Positions 1 to 9,273 of a DNA stretch of 51,079 nucleotides are shown here, in pieces. A program made the position numbers and the translations under genes. The stretch is from Lachnospiraceae bacterium (GTDB lineage Bacteria; Bacillota; Clostridia; Lachnospirales; Lachnospiraceae). The notes under the pieces are model-generated. The model saw only the letters and a program-made list of their open reading frames with translations. It made no database searches and had not been told where the DNA came from. The DNA is taken from positions 1-51,079 of the forward strand of contig BLLU01000304.1 in assembly GCA_011959105.1 (NCBI GenBank), given 5' to 3'. Within the stretch, counting starts at the first letter, position 1. Every line of letters begins with the position of its first letter.

Positions 1-653
1 GGATGGGTGTAATAATGGAGGGAGAGGCCGTTCATAAAGCCATCGGTCTGATTGTGGACGAGTGGGGCACCTGGTATGATGTGGAGCCAGGCACCAATCC
101 GGGCTTTCTGTATCAGCAGAACACCATGAGGGACGCCCTGGTGGCCGGCATCAATCTGAACATTTTCAACAAGCACTGCGACCGGGTGAAGATGGCCAAT
201 ATTGCCCAGCTGGTGAACGTACTGCAGTCTGTGATCCTGACCGAGGGCGAGAAGATGATCAAGACCCCCACTTACCATGTATTCCATATGTACAAGGATC
301 ATCAGGATGCGGAACTGCTGGAAAGCTACATGGAGACGCAGGAGATCGGCGGCGAGAACTGCAAGGTTCCCAATCTGCACGAGTCCGTTTCCCTGGGCCG
401 GGACGGCAGAATCCATGTGACCTTGAACAATCTGTCTGTAACGGAGAGTTACGAGATAGACGCAGTGTTTACGGAGACGGAGATCAAGGGTGTGGAGGGT
501 ACGATCCTTACCGGAGAGATGCATGCCCACAATACCTTTGAGGATCCGAACGCGGTACATACGGAGAAGTTTGACAAGGTGGAAATAAACGGCCAGGGCC
601 TTAAGTTCACGATTCCCGCCTGCAGTGTGCTGCATCTGGCGGTGGAAATCTGA
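1..653 (+). CDS. GH51 alpha-L-arabinofuranosidase, 3' part (left end cut by window)
   Basis: The reading frame is open from the left edge, so this is the C-terminal ~217 residues of a longer protein (GH51 enzymes are usually about 500 residues). The motif DEWGTWY, about 20 residues in, matches the GH51 segment carrying the catalytic nucleophile Glu, and the following stretch ([37 protein letters not shown]) is typical of the end of the TIM barrel. The last ~80 residues form the C-terminal beta domain. Family knowledge: exo-acting, cytoplasmic removal of L-arabinose from arabinoxylan or arabinan oligosaccharides. No secretion signal can be judged because the start is missing. The GH43 and GH31 genes downstream point to a hemicellulose side-chain cluster. 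Confidence 0.88.
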   Translation, partial: MGVIMEGEAVHKAIGLIVDEWGTWYDVEPGTNPGFLYQQNTMRDALVAGINLNIFNKHCDRVKMANIAQLVNVLQSVILTEGEKMIKTPTYHVFHMYKDHQDAELLESYMETQEIGGENCKVPNLHESVSLGRDGRIHVTLNNLSVTESYEIDAVFTETEIKGVEGTILTGEMHAHNTFEDPNAVHTEKFDKVEINGQGLKFTIPACSVLHLAVEI

Positions 654-709
654 ATCGATTCGTGGGCCCGCAGGGAATATAGATAACTCCAGGAAAGAAA
701 GGGAATTAT

Positions 710-1684
710 ATGGAGCAGAAGATCAACGGACCAATCACGGAATACAACAAGCCCTTTATTTTACAGAGGGCGGACCCCTTTGTGGGACGGGCGGCGGACG
801 GCAGCTATTATTTCACTGCTTCCGTGCCCGCCTATGACAGGATCATCCTGCGTCATGCGGATACCATAGAGGGCTTGGCTCAGGCGGAGGAGATCACCGT
901 GTGGACCCGCCATGAGAGCGGCCCCATGAGCGAGCATATATGGGCTCCGGAGATTCATTATGTATTCGGCAGGTGGTATATCTATTTTGCCGGGGATGAC
1001 AGGGATAATCTGTGGACCATCCGTCCCTATGTGCTGGAATGTTCCGGCCAGGATCCCATGAAGGATGCCTGGGTGGAGCGGGGGCAGATGCAGTGCGCGG
1101 ATGCGGATGAATTTTCTTTCCGCGCCTTCTCCCTGGACGCCACGATTTTTGAGAGCGGTGGGGACAGATATTTTGTCTGGGCGGAGAAAGTCGGCGTGGG
1201 CAGACAGATTTCCAATCTGTATATCGCCCGCATGGAATCCGGCGTAAAGCTGGCCACGGTGCAGGTACTTCTGACCACCCCGGACTATGACTGGGAGCGG
1301 GTAGGCTTCTGGGTCAACGAGGGACCTGCGGTGGTAAAGCATGACGGCAGAATCTTTCTCACCTATTCCGCCAGCGCCACGGGAGCCTGCTATTGCATGG
1401 GCATGCTCAGCGCTGTGGAGGGCACGGATCTCCTGGATCCCAAAAGCTGGATCAAGGAACGCTGCCCGGTGCTGGCTACGGACGCGGAAAAGGGGATTTA
1501 CGGTCCCGGCCACAACAGCTTTACCAAAGACGGGGAAGGCAATGATATCTGTGTGTATCATGCCCGCACTTATGAGGAGATTGTGGGGGACTCTCTGGCG
1601 GATCCCAACCGCCACGCCATGCTGATGAAGGTGGAGTGGGATGAGGAGGGCAAGCCGGTATTTGTCTATCGGAAACAGGGATAA
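710..1684 (+). CDS. GH43 family glycoside hydrolase (arabinofuranosidase/beta-xylosidase type)
   Basis: 324-residue five-bladed beta-propeller glycosidase. RADPF at residues 20-24 carries the expected general base Asp, WAPEIH around residue 86 is the usual blade-two segment, and NEGPAVV near residue 203 carries the expected general acid Glu. YGPGHNSFT near residue 264 is a common GH43 substrate-pocket motif. There is no signal peptide, so it should be cytoplasmic and act on imported oligosaccharides. The start is the ATG after an AAGAAAGGGAATT ribosome site, 56 bases after the GH51 stop, so the two are probably one operon. Whether it releases arabinose or xylose cannot be decided from sequence alone. 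Confidence 0.85.
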   Translation: MEQKINGPITEYNKPFILQRADPFVGRAADGSYYFTASVPAYDRIILRHADTIEGLAQAEEITVWTRHESGPMSEHIWAPEIHYVFGRWYIYFAGDDRDNLWTIRPYVLECSGQDPMKDAWVERGQMQCADADEFSFRAFSLDATIFESGGDRYFVWAEKVGVGRQISNLYIARMESGVKLATVQVLLTTPDYDWERVGFWVNEGPAVVKHDGRIFLTYSASATGACYCMGMLSAVEGTDLLDPKSWIKERCPVLATDAEKGIYGPGHNSFTKDGEGNDICVYHARTYEEIVGDSLADPNRHAMLMKVEWDEEGKPVFVYRKQG

Positions 1685-1706
1685 ATCATATCCCGGATGA
1701 GAATAA

Positions 1707-1755
1707 GCTGTCAGGCCGCTTCGCGTTAATCAGCGGGCGCCTGGCAGCATTTTTT
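1707..1755 (+). terminator. Rho-independent terminator after the GH43 gene
   Basis: GCTGTCAGGC (1707-1716) can pair with GCCTGGCAGC (1739-1748) with one G-U-type mismatch, and ATTTTTT follows at once. It separates GH51–GH43 from the GH31 gene, which probably has its own promoter in 1756-1840, although I see no clear consensus there. Confidence 0.7.
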
Positions 1756-1858
1756 AAAAAAGGGAAAATTATGCGTGCATTTATCTCTCCGCTCTGTTAT
1801 GCTGGAATTATATATCAGGCGAGTCAGCGCATGAGAAAAGAAAAACGGAGGATCAGCT

Positions 1859-4192
1859 ATGAAATTCAGCAATGGATGTTGGTTACAGAAGGAAGGCTGC
1901 GGGTGCTTCGCGCCCACCGAGGCCTATTTTACCAAAGTGACGGACACGGAGGTGAGTATCTGCGCGCCCACCGGCCATATTAACAGCAAGGGCGCAACCT
2001 TGGGCGGAATCAATTTGACCGTGAAGATCACTTCCCCCCGGGTGGATGTGCTCCGGGTGCAGACCTGGCATCACCTGGGGGCGGTGGTGCAGGAACCGGC
2101 TTTTGAACTGAATCTGCAGGAATGTCCGCTGGAGGTATCTGAGACGGAGGATATTATCACCGTAAAGAGCGGGCATTTGTCCCTGGAAATCACTAAAAAA
2201 CCCTGGTCCATGACCTATAAAAGAGACGGAAAGCTGCTGACCCGCAGTACGGGAAGAGACCTGGCGCTGATGAAGACCGACTGGAAGGGGGAGTATTACG
2301 ACCGGGGAGACAATGAGGACACTTATATGCGCCAGCAGTTGTCTCTGGGAGTGGGGGAATTGCTCTACGGCACGGGGGAGCATTTCACTCCCTTTGTCAG
2401 GAACGGCCAGAGCATCGACATCTGGAACGCTGACGGAGGCACCAGCACCGAGCAGGCATATAAAAATATTCCTTTTTACATATCCAACAAGGGGTACGGA
2501 GTGCTGGTGAACCATCCGGAAAAGGTATCCATGGAACTGGGCACGGAGATGGTGACCCGGGCGGAGTTCTCCGTGAAGGGGGGCTATCTGGACTATATGC
2601 TGTTTGACGGCCCTTCCATGAAGGAAGTGCTCATGGCTTATACGGATATCACCGGCAAGCCCTCTCTGCCCGCGCCCTGGACCTTTGGACTGTGGCTGTC
2701 TACCTCCTTTACCACCAGCTATGACGAAAAGACGGTGATGAGTTTTATCGACGGTATGCTGGAGAGAGGGATTCCTCTGCGCACCTTTCATTTTGATTGC
2801 TGCTGGATGAAGGAATTCCACTGGTCAGACTTCCTGTGGGACGAGAGGGTGTTCCCCGACCCGGAGGGAATGCTGGGGCGGATCAAGGACAAGGGTCTGA
2901 ATATCTGCGTGTGGATCAATTCCTATATCGGCCAGGAGTCCTGTCTGTTTGCGGAAGGCATGGAAAAAGGATACTTTATAAAGCGCCCCAACGGCCAGGT
3001 TTATCAGTGGGATATGTGGCAGCCGGGCATGGCCATCGTGGATTTCACCAATCCGGAGGCATGGAAATGGTTCCAGGATAAACTGGAAGTATTGCTGGAT
3101 ATGGGCGTGGACTGCTTCAAAACCGATTTTGGCGAGCGGATTCCCACCGAAGCCATGTATTATGACGGCTCCGACCCTGAAAAGATGCACAATTACTACA
3201 CCTATCTGTACAATAAATGTGTCTACGAACTGCTGGAGAGAAAGAGGGGGAAGGGAGAGGCAGTACTGTTTGCCCGTTCCGCCACTGTGGGGGGCCAGAA
3301 GTTCCCGGTACACTGGGGCGGAGACTGCTGGTCTGATTATGAATCCATGGAGGAGAGTCTGCGGGGAGGCTTAAGCCTGCTTATGAGCGGCTTCGGCTTC
3401 TGGGCCCACGATATCGGCGGTTTTGAGCATACTTCCACGCCGGATGTGTACAAGCGATGGGTGGCGTTCGGCCTTCTGTCCTCCCACAGCCGTCTCCATG
3501 GCAGCACTTCCTACAGGGTACCCTGGGTCTATGATGAGGAGGCGGTGGATGTGTGTCGGTTCTTCACCCGGCAGAAAGCCCGGCTGATGCCCTATTTGTA
3601 TGAGACATCTGTCTATACCAGCCGTACCGGCATCCCCACCATGCGCAGTATGGTGCTGGAGTATACCGCCGACAAAAACTGCAGTTATCTGGATAAACAG
3701 TATATGCTGGGCGACAGCCTGTTAGTGGCGCCCATCTTCAATGAGGAAGGCGTGGGCGAGTACTATCTGCCCCAGGGTACATGGACGGATTTCCTCACCG
3801 GAGAGGTGCAGGAGGGCGGCAGATGGTACAGCGCCAGGTATGATTATCTGAGCCTGCCCATGATGGTGAAGGAAGGCTCCGTCATTGCTCTGGGTTCCCG
3901 GGACGACAGGCCGGATTATGACTATGCCGACGGCGTGGAACTGCGGTTGTATGAACTGCATAATGGCTGCCGCGCGGAGCGGACCGTTTACGGTATGGAC
4001 AACCGGGCGGAACTGACGATCCGGGCTTCCCGTCATGCGGGAGCCGTCACCCTGGACGTGGAGGCCTCCAAACCTTATACGGTGCGGTTGGTGAATGTAC
4101 AGGCCGTCTCCGCCGAGGGTGCGGACATCCGTGTGGAGGGCAGCGACACTCTGGTGACGCCAAGGGCAGCGCATATGGTGGTGAACTGCTAA
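1859..4192 (+). CDS. yicI: GH31 alpha-xylosidase (YicI-like)
   Basis: 777 residues, close to the ~770 of E. coli YicI. The segment KTDFGERIP near residue 420 matches the YicI nucleophile region (its Asp), and HWGGDCWSDYESM near residue 485 holds the general acid/base Asp. N-terminal beta-sandwich (about 1-240), TIM barrel (about 250-590) and two C-terminal beta domains follow the family layout. Role: removes alpha-1,6-linked xylose from xyloglucan oligosaccharides (isoprimeverose type) in the cytoplasm; no signal peptide. The start is fixed by ACGGAGGAT 9 bases upstream. The neighbours (GH51, GH43) suggest joint breakdown of decorated hemicellulose fragments. Confidence 0.9.
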   Translation: MKFSNGCWLQKEGCGCFAPTEAYFTKVTDTEVSICAPTGHINSKGATLGGINLTVKITSPRVDVLRVQTWHHLGAVVQEPAFELNLQECPLEVSETEDIITVKSGHLSLEITKKPWSMTYKRDGKLLTRSTGRDLALMKTDWKGEYYDRGDNEDTYMRQQLSLGVGELLYGTGEHFTPFVRNGQSIDIWNADGGTSTEQAYKNIPFYISNKGYGVLVNHPEKVSMELGTEMVTRAEFSVKGGYLDYMLFDGPSMKEVLMAYTDITGKPSLPAPWTFGLWLSTSFTTSYDEKTVMSFIDGMLERGIPLRTFHFDCCWMKEFHWSDFLWDERVFPDPEGMLGRIKDKGLNICVWINSYIGQESCLFAEGMEKGYFIKRPNGQVYQWDMWQPGMAIVDFTNPEAWKWFQDKLEVLLDMGVDCFKTDFGERIPTEAMYYDGSDPEKMHNYYTYLYNKCVYELLERKRGKGEAVLFARSATVGGQKFPVHWGGDCWSDYESMEESLRGGLSLLMSGFGFWAHDIGGFEHTSTPDVYKRWVAFGLLSSHSRLHGSTSYRVPWVYDEEAVDVCRFFTRQKARLMPYLYETSVYTSRTGIPTMRSMVLEYTADKNCSYLDKQYMLGDSLLVAPIFNEEGVGEYYLPQGTWTDFLTGEVQEGGRWYSARYDYLSLPMMVKEGSVIALGSRDDRPDYDYADGVELRLYELHNGCRAERTVYGMDNRAELTIRASRHAGAVTLDVEASKPYTVRLVNVQAVSAEGADIRVEGSDTLVTPRAAHMVVNC

Positions 4193-4234
4193 AGAGCGTA
4201 GATCGGAATTTTTCAGGTTATGGAAATATATACA

Positions 4235-4267
4235 GGGGGATGCTACGATTATGCGGCATCCCCCTTT
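4235..4267 (+). terminator. Terminator after the GH31 gene
   Basis: Perfect 9-bp stem GGGGGATGC (4235-4243) / GCATCCCCC (4256-4264), 12-base loop, then TTT. It closes the hemicellulose cluster. Confidence 0.8.
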
Positions 4268-4312
4268 GGTCTGTTTTGCAGGGATTAGTCTGTAAGAGTT
4301 TTCTGATTTTTA

Positions 4313-4346
4313 TTGACAACCCGCTATTAAAACCATATAATGGTTT
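4313..4346 (+). promoter_or_regulatory. Consensus sigma-A promoter with palindrome over the -10
   Basis: TTGACA (4313-4318), 17-base spacer, TATAAT (4336-4341). A perfect inverted repeat AAACCAT-ATA-ATGGTTT (4330-4346) is centred on the -10, as expected for a repressor operator. From here to about 4535 there is no convincing gene; the stretch contains short hairpins (CCCTG/CAGGG near 4383-4398 and GATCGGGAG/CTCCCCGAT near 4404-4430), so it looks like a structured leader or decayed coding DNA. The promoter would serve the Rpn remnant and possibly pepF. Confidence 0.7.
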
Positions 4347-4535
4347 CAATGGAAGAAAAATCTTCTCTGTGAAATTCTGTGCCCTGTCTGATCAGGGTGA
4401 TTGATCGGGAGCAGTGCTGTCTCCCCGATTCCGGCGCTTTCAGCCTTATTTCACACAAATTTTAAAAAGATGGTTGAATACGGCTTCGGGGCGATATTTG
4501 TCCGGCGGCGTTATTTTAGCCGGAAAGGGGTATAG

Positions 4536-4844
4536 GACTTTCAGCGTCTTCGTCCGGAGACAGAACAGGTAATCGCCAGGCATCTGCATATAGGAATGCT
4601 GGTTCACAAGATGGAAAAGGAGGGATGGTCCATGTGTAAAGCGTTTGACGATTTGATGAAGGAAGAACGGCGGGAGGGAAGAAAAGAAGGCAAAAGAGTT
4701 GGAAAAAGAGAGGGGAAGAAAGAGGGGAAAAGAGAAGAAAAATTCCGAATCATTCGGAAAATGGCAAAGGAAGGATTGGAGGAGGGGTTAATCTGCAGAA
4801 TCACAGGCTGTACCAAAGAGGAATTGGCGGCGGCAGGCAGATAG
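4536..4844 (+). pseudogene. C-terminal remnant of an Rpn-type nuclease/transposase-like protein
   Basis: An open frame begins after a TAG at 4533-4535 and reads LRPETEQVIARHL, then MCKAFDDLMKEERREGRKEGK and a Lys/Glu/Gly-rich helical tail. This combination is the usual C-terminal end of the Rpn (recombination-promoting nuclease / putative transposase, PD-(D/E)XK) proteins that are abundant in Lachnospiraceae. The nuclease domain is absent, so I read it as a relic. If it is translated at all, the ATG at 4632 (71 codons including the stop) or at 4596 would serve; neither has a strong ribosome site. Family assignment is from memory of this tail only. Confidence 0.55.
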
Positions 4845-4973
4845 AAAGCATTAAAGCAATACCTGCTTTCATGAATTTTCTGTGAAATGGTTTACAATTT
4901 TCGAAAAAAAAGGTATGATATTAATTTAGAGCGGCCTGTGCGTCCAATGGCGGGCCATGAGAGGAGAAAACCT

Positions 4974-6644
4974 ATGAAATTCAGCGATATGCCCTATGAA
5001 CGGGTAGACTTCGAAAAAGTGGGACAAGAACTCTCCGGTCTGATCCGGGAACTGGGAGAGGCAAAGAACGGCGAGGAGCAGTTTGCCGTGCATCAGCGCT
5101 ATTATGCGTTGACAGACCATGTGTACACTCTGATGACCATCGGTCATATTCGTCATGATATCAATACAGTGGACGAATTTTATGAAAAAGAGCGCAAATA
5201 CTACGATGAGATGCAGCCTGTTTTCCAGAACCAGGTGCTGGAATATATGCAAAAGCTGTATGAATCCCCCTACCGGGATTATCTGGAGAGCAAAATCGGC
5301 CCGGTAGCCTTTAAAAATATGGAAATAGCCATGAAAGCCTTTGATGAGAGGGTCATTGCCCTGTCTCAGGAGGAGAACGCGCTGACCACGGAATATGACC
5401 AGTTGATTGCCAGCGCCAAAATTCCCTTTGACGGCAAGGAATTGAACCTGTCTCTGCTGCGTCCCTATCTGGTGAGCCCGGATCGGGAGATCCGCAGGCA
5501 GGCATGGCAGAAAAAGACGGAGTTCTTTTTGGAGAATGCCGAAAAGCTGGATGAGATTTACGATAAGCTGGTGAAGAACCGCACGGCCCAGGCCAAAGCC
5601 ATGGGCTATGAGAACTATCTGGAACTGGGGTATTACCGCATGGGCCGCAACTGCTACGGGCAGAAGGAAGTGGAGAACTTCCGCAGGCAGATCAAGCAGT
5701 ATTTTGTTCCCTTTGCGGAAAAGCTGCACCAGCGCCGCAGAAAGCGCCTAGGCCTGGAGAAACTGAGTTATATCGACCAGGCCGTGTATTTCCTCCAGGG
5801 CAATCCGGCCCCTGTGGGCACGCCGGAGGAAATTATGGCGGCGGGCCAGAAGATGTACAGGGAACTCTCTGCGGAGACCGGAGAATTCTTTGATTTTATG
5901 ATGGAGAATCAGCTTTTTGACGTGCTGGGGCGGAAAAACAAGCGGGCAGGCGGCTATATGACCTATATGCAGGATTACCATTCTCCCTTTATCTTTGCCA
6001 ACTTCAACGGCACCAGCGGCGATGTGGATGTGATTACCCATGAATGCGGGCATGCCTTCCAGGGCTATCTTTCCGGACAGGATCCCATCCGCGAGCATAG
6101 CGACATTACCATGGAGACTGCGGAGATCCACTCCATGTCCATGGAATTTATCACGGAGAACTGGATGGACTTGTTCTTTGGTGACAGAAAGCAGGATTAT
6201 ATTGACATGCATCTGGAGGATTCGGCTATCTTTATCCCCTATGGCTGCATGGTGGACGAGTTCCAGCATATTGTCTATGAGAACCCGGATATGACCCCGG
6301 CCCAGCGCCATACGGCCTGGCTGCAGTTGGAGGCGGAGTACAGGCCCCATATGGATTATGAGGACAATCCCTTCTTTGGCAAGGGCGGCCTCTGGCAGCA
6401 GCAGTTACACATCTACAATGCGCCGCTGTACTATATCGACTACTGCCTGGCCCAGACCTGCGCCCTGCAGTACAAAATCCGGAAGGACAGGGACTTCAGA
6501 GAGGCATGGGATTCCTATCTGCGGCTTTGCAAACTGTCGGCCAGCGATTTCTTTACCAATATGATCCCTGCCGTGGGACTGGAGAGTCCGTTTGAGGAAG
6601 GCTGTATAGAGCATCTGGTGGAGAGCCTGGAAGCATCGCTCTGA
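4974..6644 (+). CDS. M3 family oligoendopeptidase (PepF/PZ-peptidase type)
   Basis: 556 residues, normal for the short M3 oligopeptidases. The zinc motif HECGHAF lies near residue 356, with the downstream Glu helix (TAEIHSMSMEF) about 30 residues later as the third ligand region. It is a cytoplasmic metallopeptidase that trims short peptides. I prefer the ATG at 4974 because GAGGAG lies 8 bases upstream and MKFSDMPYERVDFE is the usual N-terminus of this family; an upstream in-frame ATG at 4887 has no ribosome site and would add 29 atypical residues. Confidence 0.9.
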   Translation: MKFSDMPYERVDFEKVGQELSGLIRELGEAKNGEEQFAVHQRYYALTDHVYTLMTIGHIRHDINTVDEFYEKERKYYDEMQPVFQNQVLEYMQKLYESPYRDYLESKIGPVAFKNMEIAMKAFDERVIALSQEENALTTEYDQLIASAKIPFDGKELNLSLLRPYLVSPDREIRRQAWQKKTEFFLENAEKLDEIYDKLVKNRTAQAKAMGYENYLELGYYRMGRNCYGQKEVENFRRQIKQYFVPFAEKLHQRRRKRLGLEKLSYIDQAVYFLQGNPAPVGTPEEIMAAGQKMYRELSAETGEFFDFMMENQLFDVLGRKNKRAGGYMTYMQDYHSPFIFANFNGTSGDVDVITHECGHAFQGYLSGQDPIREHSDITMETAEIHSMSMEFITENWMDLFFGDRKQDYIDMHLEDSAIFIPYGCMVDEFQHIVYENPDMTPAQRHTAWLQLEAEYRPHMDYEDNPFFGKGGLWQQQLHIYNAPLYYIDYCLAQTCALQYKIRKDRDFREAWDSYLRLCKLSASDFFTNMIPAVGLESPFEEGCIEHLVESLEASL

Positions 6645-6702
6645 GAATATGGAAAGCAGGAGAAATGCGGAACTTTGAATAGTAGTAGAAAGGAACGGAG
6701 AA

Positions 6703-8298
6703 ATGTCTAAGAATAAAGCACAGCAGGAGGCTCCCCAAAAGGAGTCCAGGGTCATGACCAAATATGACCGCAAGATGCAGGCTTATCAGGAACAGGAGAG
6801 GAAGGAGAGGGCCCAGAAGCAGCGGGCCAATGTGATCGGCGTAGTCGTTGTGCTGGCGGTGGCGGCTCTTGTGCTGTCCTTCCCCATTCGAAACTATCTG
6901 GCGGTGAACGGCGCATATATTACCGTGGGCGGCGAGAAAGTGAACAAGGTGGAATTTGATTACAATTACGCCATGGCCCGGACCAATTTCCTTGCGCAGA
7001 ACAGCTATTATCTGTCCATGATGGGCATGGATGCCAGTAATATTGACAACCAGATGTATTCCACGGATCTGACATTCCGCGACTATTTCGAACAGCTGGC
7101 CGTGGCGAATATCAAGAATACCAAGGCCTTGAAGGCGGAGGCCCAGGCAGCAGGCTTCTCCTACGATACGGATCAGGAGTACCGGGAGATGATGGAGGAA
7201 TTGAAGGAGGGGGCCGGAGGCACTTCCCTGAATAAATACCTGAAGAGCCTGTTTGGCGGCTATGCCACCGAAGCCCGTCTGGAGAAACCCATCCGGGAGG
7301 GGATTCTGACCAATGCCTATTATGAGCAGGTGGCGGATGCCTCCGCTCCTTCCGAGACGGAAATCAACAGCTATTATGAAGAACATAAGGAAAATTATGA
7401 TGTGGTGGATTACCATATGACCATTGTGGAGGCGGAACTGCCTACCCAGGCGCCGGACGGAAGTCCTACCCTGGATGAAGAGGGCAACGAGGTGGCATAC
7501 CAGCCCACTGAGGAAGAGATTGCCGCTGCCATGGACGAGGCCAAAAAGACGGCGGATACCAAGGAGGCCACGGTTCTGGCCGAGGGCGAATCCCATGAGG
7601 CCCAGAGCCGCAGCGCAACCAATTATCTGCTGAGCGACTGGCTGTTTGACCAGGCCAGGGCCAAGGGGGACACCATCGTGGTGGCGGATACCACCAACCA
7701 TCGTTATCTGGTGGCGGGCTTTGACCAGAGATACCGGGTGGAGACCCCTACAGTGAATCTCCGGGCCATTATGACGCAGCCCGGGGAAGGTTCCTCTGTC
7801 AATGCCCAGAGCATACTGGAGGAGTGGAAAAACGGGCCTGCCACCGAGGAAAGTTTTATCGAACTGTGCAAAAAATATGACGAGAACGGAGCCAAAGAAG
7901 GTCTGTACGAGGGCGTGGCCACCAACAGTATGAGCGATGAGATGAACGCCTGGATGGCCGATCCCGCCCGTCAGGCAGGAGACACCGGCGCCTTTACAGA
8001 GCCGGAGGGCGCCAACTATGTGCTCTATTATATGGGGCTCAATGACCCGGTATGGAAGATGAGTATCCGTGACTTGCTGCTCAGTCAGGCCATGACGGAA
8101 TATCTGGAGGGCATCAGCCAGTCCGTGACGCTGGAGGATCCCAAAGGCAACCTGAACTATCTGAAGGTGGAAGCTGCCGCGTCCGAAGCGGCCGCCGGGG
8201 AATCAGAGAGCGGGGAGAACCAGGAGGATACGCCGGAGAGCCAGTCCGATTCTTCCGGGGAGGAATCGACGGAAGAATCTTCGGAAGATGTGGGTTGA
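6703..8298 (+). CDS. Membrane-anchored foldase/peptidyl-prolyl isomerase (SurA/PrsA-like)
   Basis: 531 residues. Residues 1-42 are charged and cytoplasmic, one membrane segment spans about 43-65 (VIGVVVVLAVAALVL), and the remainder lies outside the cell. The extracellular part begins like SurA_N/PrsA chaperone domains (VGGEKVNKVEFDYNYAMAR) and continues into a parvulin-like region (LRAIMTQPGEGS, YDENGAKEGLYEGV, GDTGAFTEPEGANYVLYYM). The last ~45 residues are a low-complexity Ser/Glu tail. Probable role: folding of exported proteins at the membrane surface. The SD is AAGGAACGGAG before the ATG. The catalytic parvulin residues cannot be verified by eye, so isomerase activity is uncertain. Confidence 0.75.
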   Translation: MSKNKAQQEAPQKESRVMTKYDRKMQAYQEQERKERAQKQRANVIGVVVVLAVAALVLSFPIRNYLAVNGAYITVGGEKVNKVEFDYNYAMARTNFLAQNSYYLSMMGMDASNIDNQMYSTDLTFRDYFEQLAVANIKNTKALKAEAQAAGFSYDTDQEYREMMEELKEGAGGTSLNKYLKSLFGGYATEARLEKPIREGILTNAYYEQVADASAPSETEINSYYEEHKENYDVVDYHMTIVEAELPTQAPDGSPTLDEEGNEVAYQPTEEEIAAAMDEAKKTADTKEATVLAEGESHEAQSRSATNYLLSDWLFDQARAKGDTIVVADTTNHRYLVAGFDQRYRVETPTVNLRAIMTQPGEGSSVNAQSILEEWKNGPATEESFIELCKKYDENGAKEGLYEGVATNSMSDEMNAWMADPARQAGDTGAFTEPEGANYVLYYMGLNDPVWKMSIRDLLLSQAMTEYLEGISQSVTLEDPKGNLNYLKVEAAASEAAAGESESGENQEDTPESQSDSSGEESTEESSEDVG

Positions 8299-8415
8299 GA
8301 GACCCGGTACACTGGCGGGAAAGGAATCCCGGCAGCACAATCAGTCAGGATGACAACAGGATCAGCGGCAGAGGGCATTCCCTCCTGTCGCTGAAACCGA
8401 TTTACAGGAGGTTCC

Positions 8416-9219
8416 ATGGAGAAAAAAGTGTTGGTGCTGGACATTGACGGCACATTGACCAATTCCAAAAAGGAGATTACGGACAAAACCAGGCATGCCA
8501 TATGGGACGCGGTTTTGAGGGGACACAAGGTTATGCTGGCTTCCGGCAGGCCCACGCCCGGTATGCGCCGCTATGAGGAGGAACTGGAACTGGCCCGTTA
8601 CGGCGGATATCTGCTGTCCTTCAACGGCGCCCGCATCGTGGAATGCCGCACCGGAGAAGTGATCTACCAGAGTACTTTGTCTCCGGGCCTGGTGCCGGGG
8701 CTGTACCGCTATGCCAGAGAACGCCGTATGGGCCTGGTCACTTACCTGGGGGATACGGTGATTTCCGCCTTTGAACCCGATGAATACGTATTGCTTGAGG
8801 CCAGGATCAACGGCCTGCCTGTCCGGGTGGTGGAGAACTTTCCCGGGTTCGTGGACTTTGATATCCAGAAATGCCTTATGACTGCACCGGGGGAACAGGC
8901 GGCGGTCTACGAGAAAGAACTGCAGGATAAATATGAACGTGAGGCCAGCATTTATCGTTCCGAACCCTTTTTTGTGGAAGTCATGCCCACAGGCGTCAGC
9001 AAGGCCAGCTCCATTGAGCAGATGCTGCCTGTGCTGGGCGTAGACAGAGAACATGTGATTTGCTGCGGGGACGGATTTAACGATATTTCCATGATCCGCT
9101 ATGCGGGGCTGGGAGTGGCCATGGCCAACGCCCAGGATGCCGTGAAAGAAGCCGCGGATTATATCACCGCCAGCAATGATGAGGACGGCATTGTGCAGGT
9201 TATAGAGAAATTTATGTAA
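8416..9219 (+). CDS. Cof-type HAD-IIB phosphatase
   Basis: 267 residues with the HAD nucleophile motif DIDGTLT at residues 9-15, a motif II Ser in VMLASGRP, a IIB cap in the middle, and the C-terminal acidic motif CCGDGFNDISMI. Such enzymes dephosphorylate sugar phosphates, FMN precursors or similar small molecules; the substrate cannot be inferred. AGGAGG sits 6 bases before the ATG. The 117-base gap upstream contains a GC-rich hairpin (CAGCGGCAG/CTGTCGCTG, near 8365-8395) without a T run. Confidence 0.88.
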   Translation: MEKKVLVLDIDGTLTNSKKEITDKTRHAIWDAVLRGHKVMLASGRPTPGMRRYEEELELARYGGYLLSFNGARIVECRTGEVIYQSTLSPGLVPGLYRYARERRMGLVTYLGDTVISAFEPDEYVLLEARINGLPVRVVENFPGFVDFDIQKCLMTAPGEQAAVYEKELQDKYEREASIYRSEPFFVEVMPTGVSKASSIEQMLPVLGVDREHVICCGDGFNDISMIRYAGLGVAMANAQDAVKEAADYITASNDEDGIVQVIEKFM

Positions 9220-9273
9220 TATGAATCCTGGCCAGGCGGGGATCAGGGAATTTTACGATAGATGGAGAGTGAT

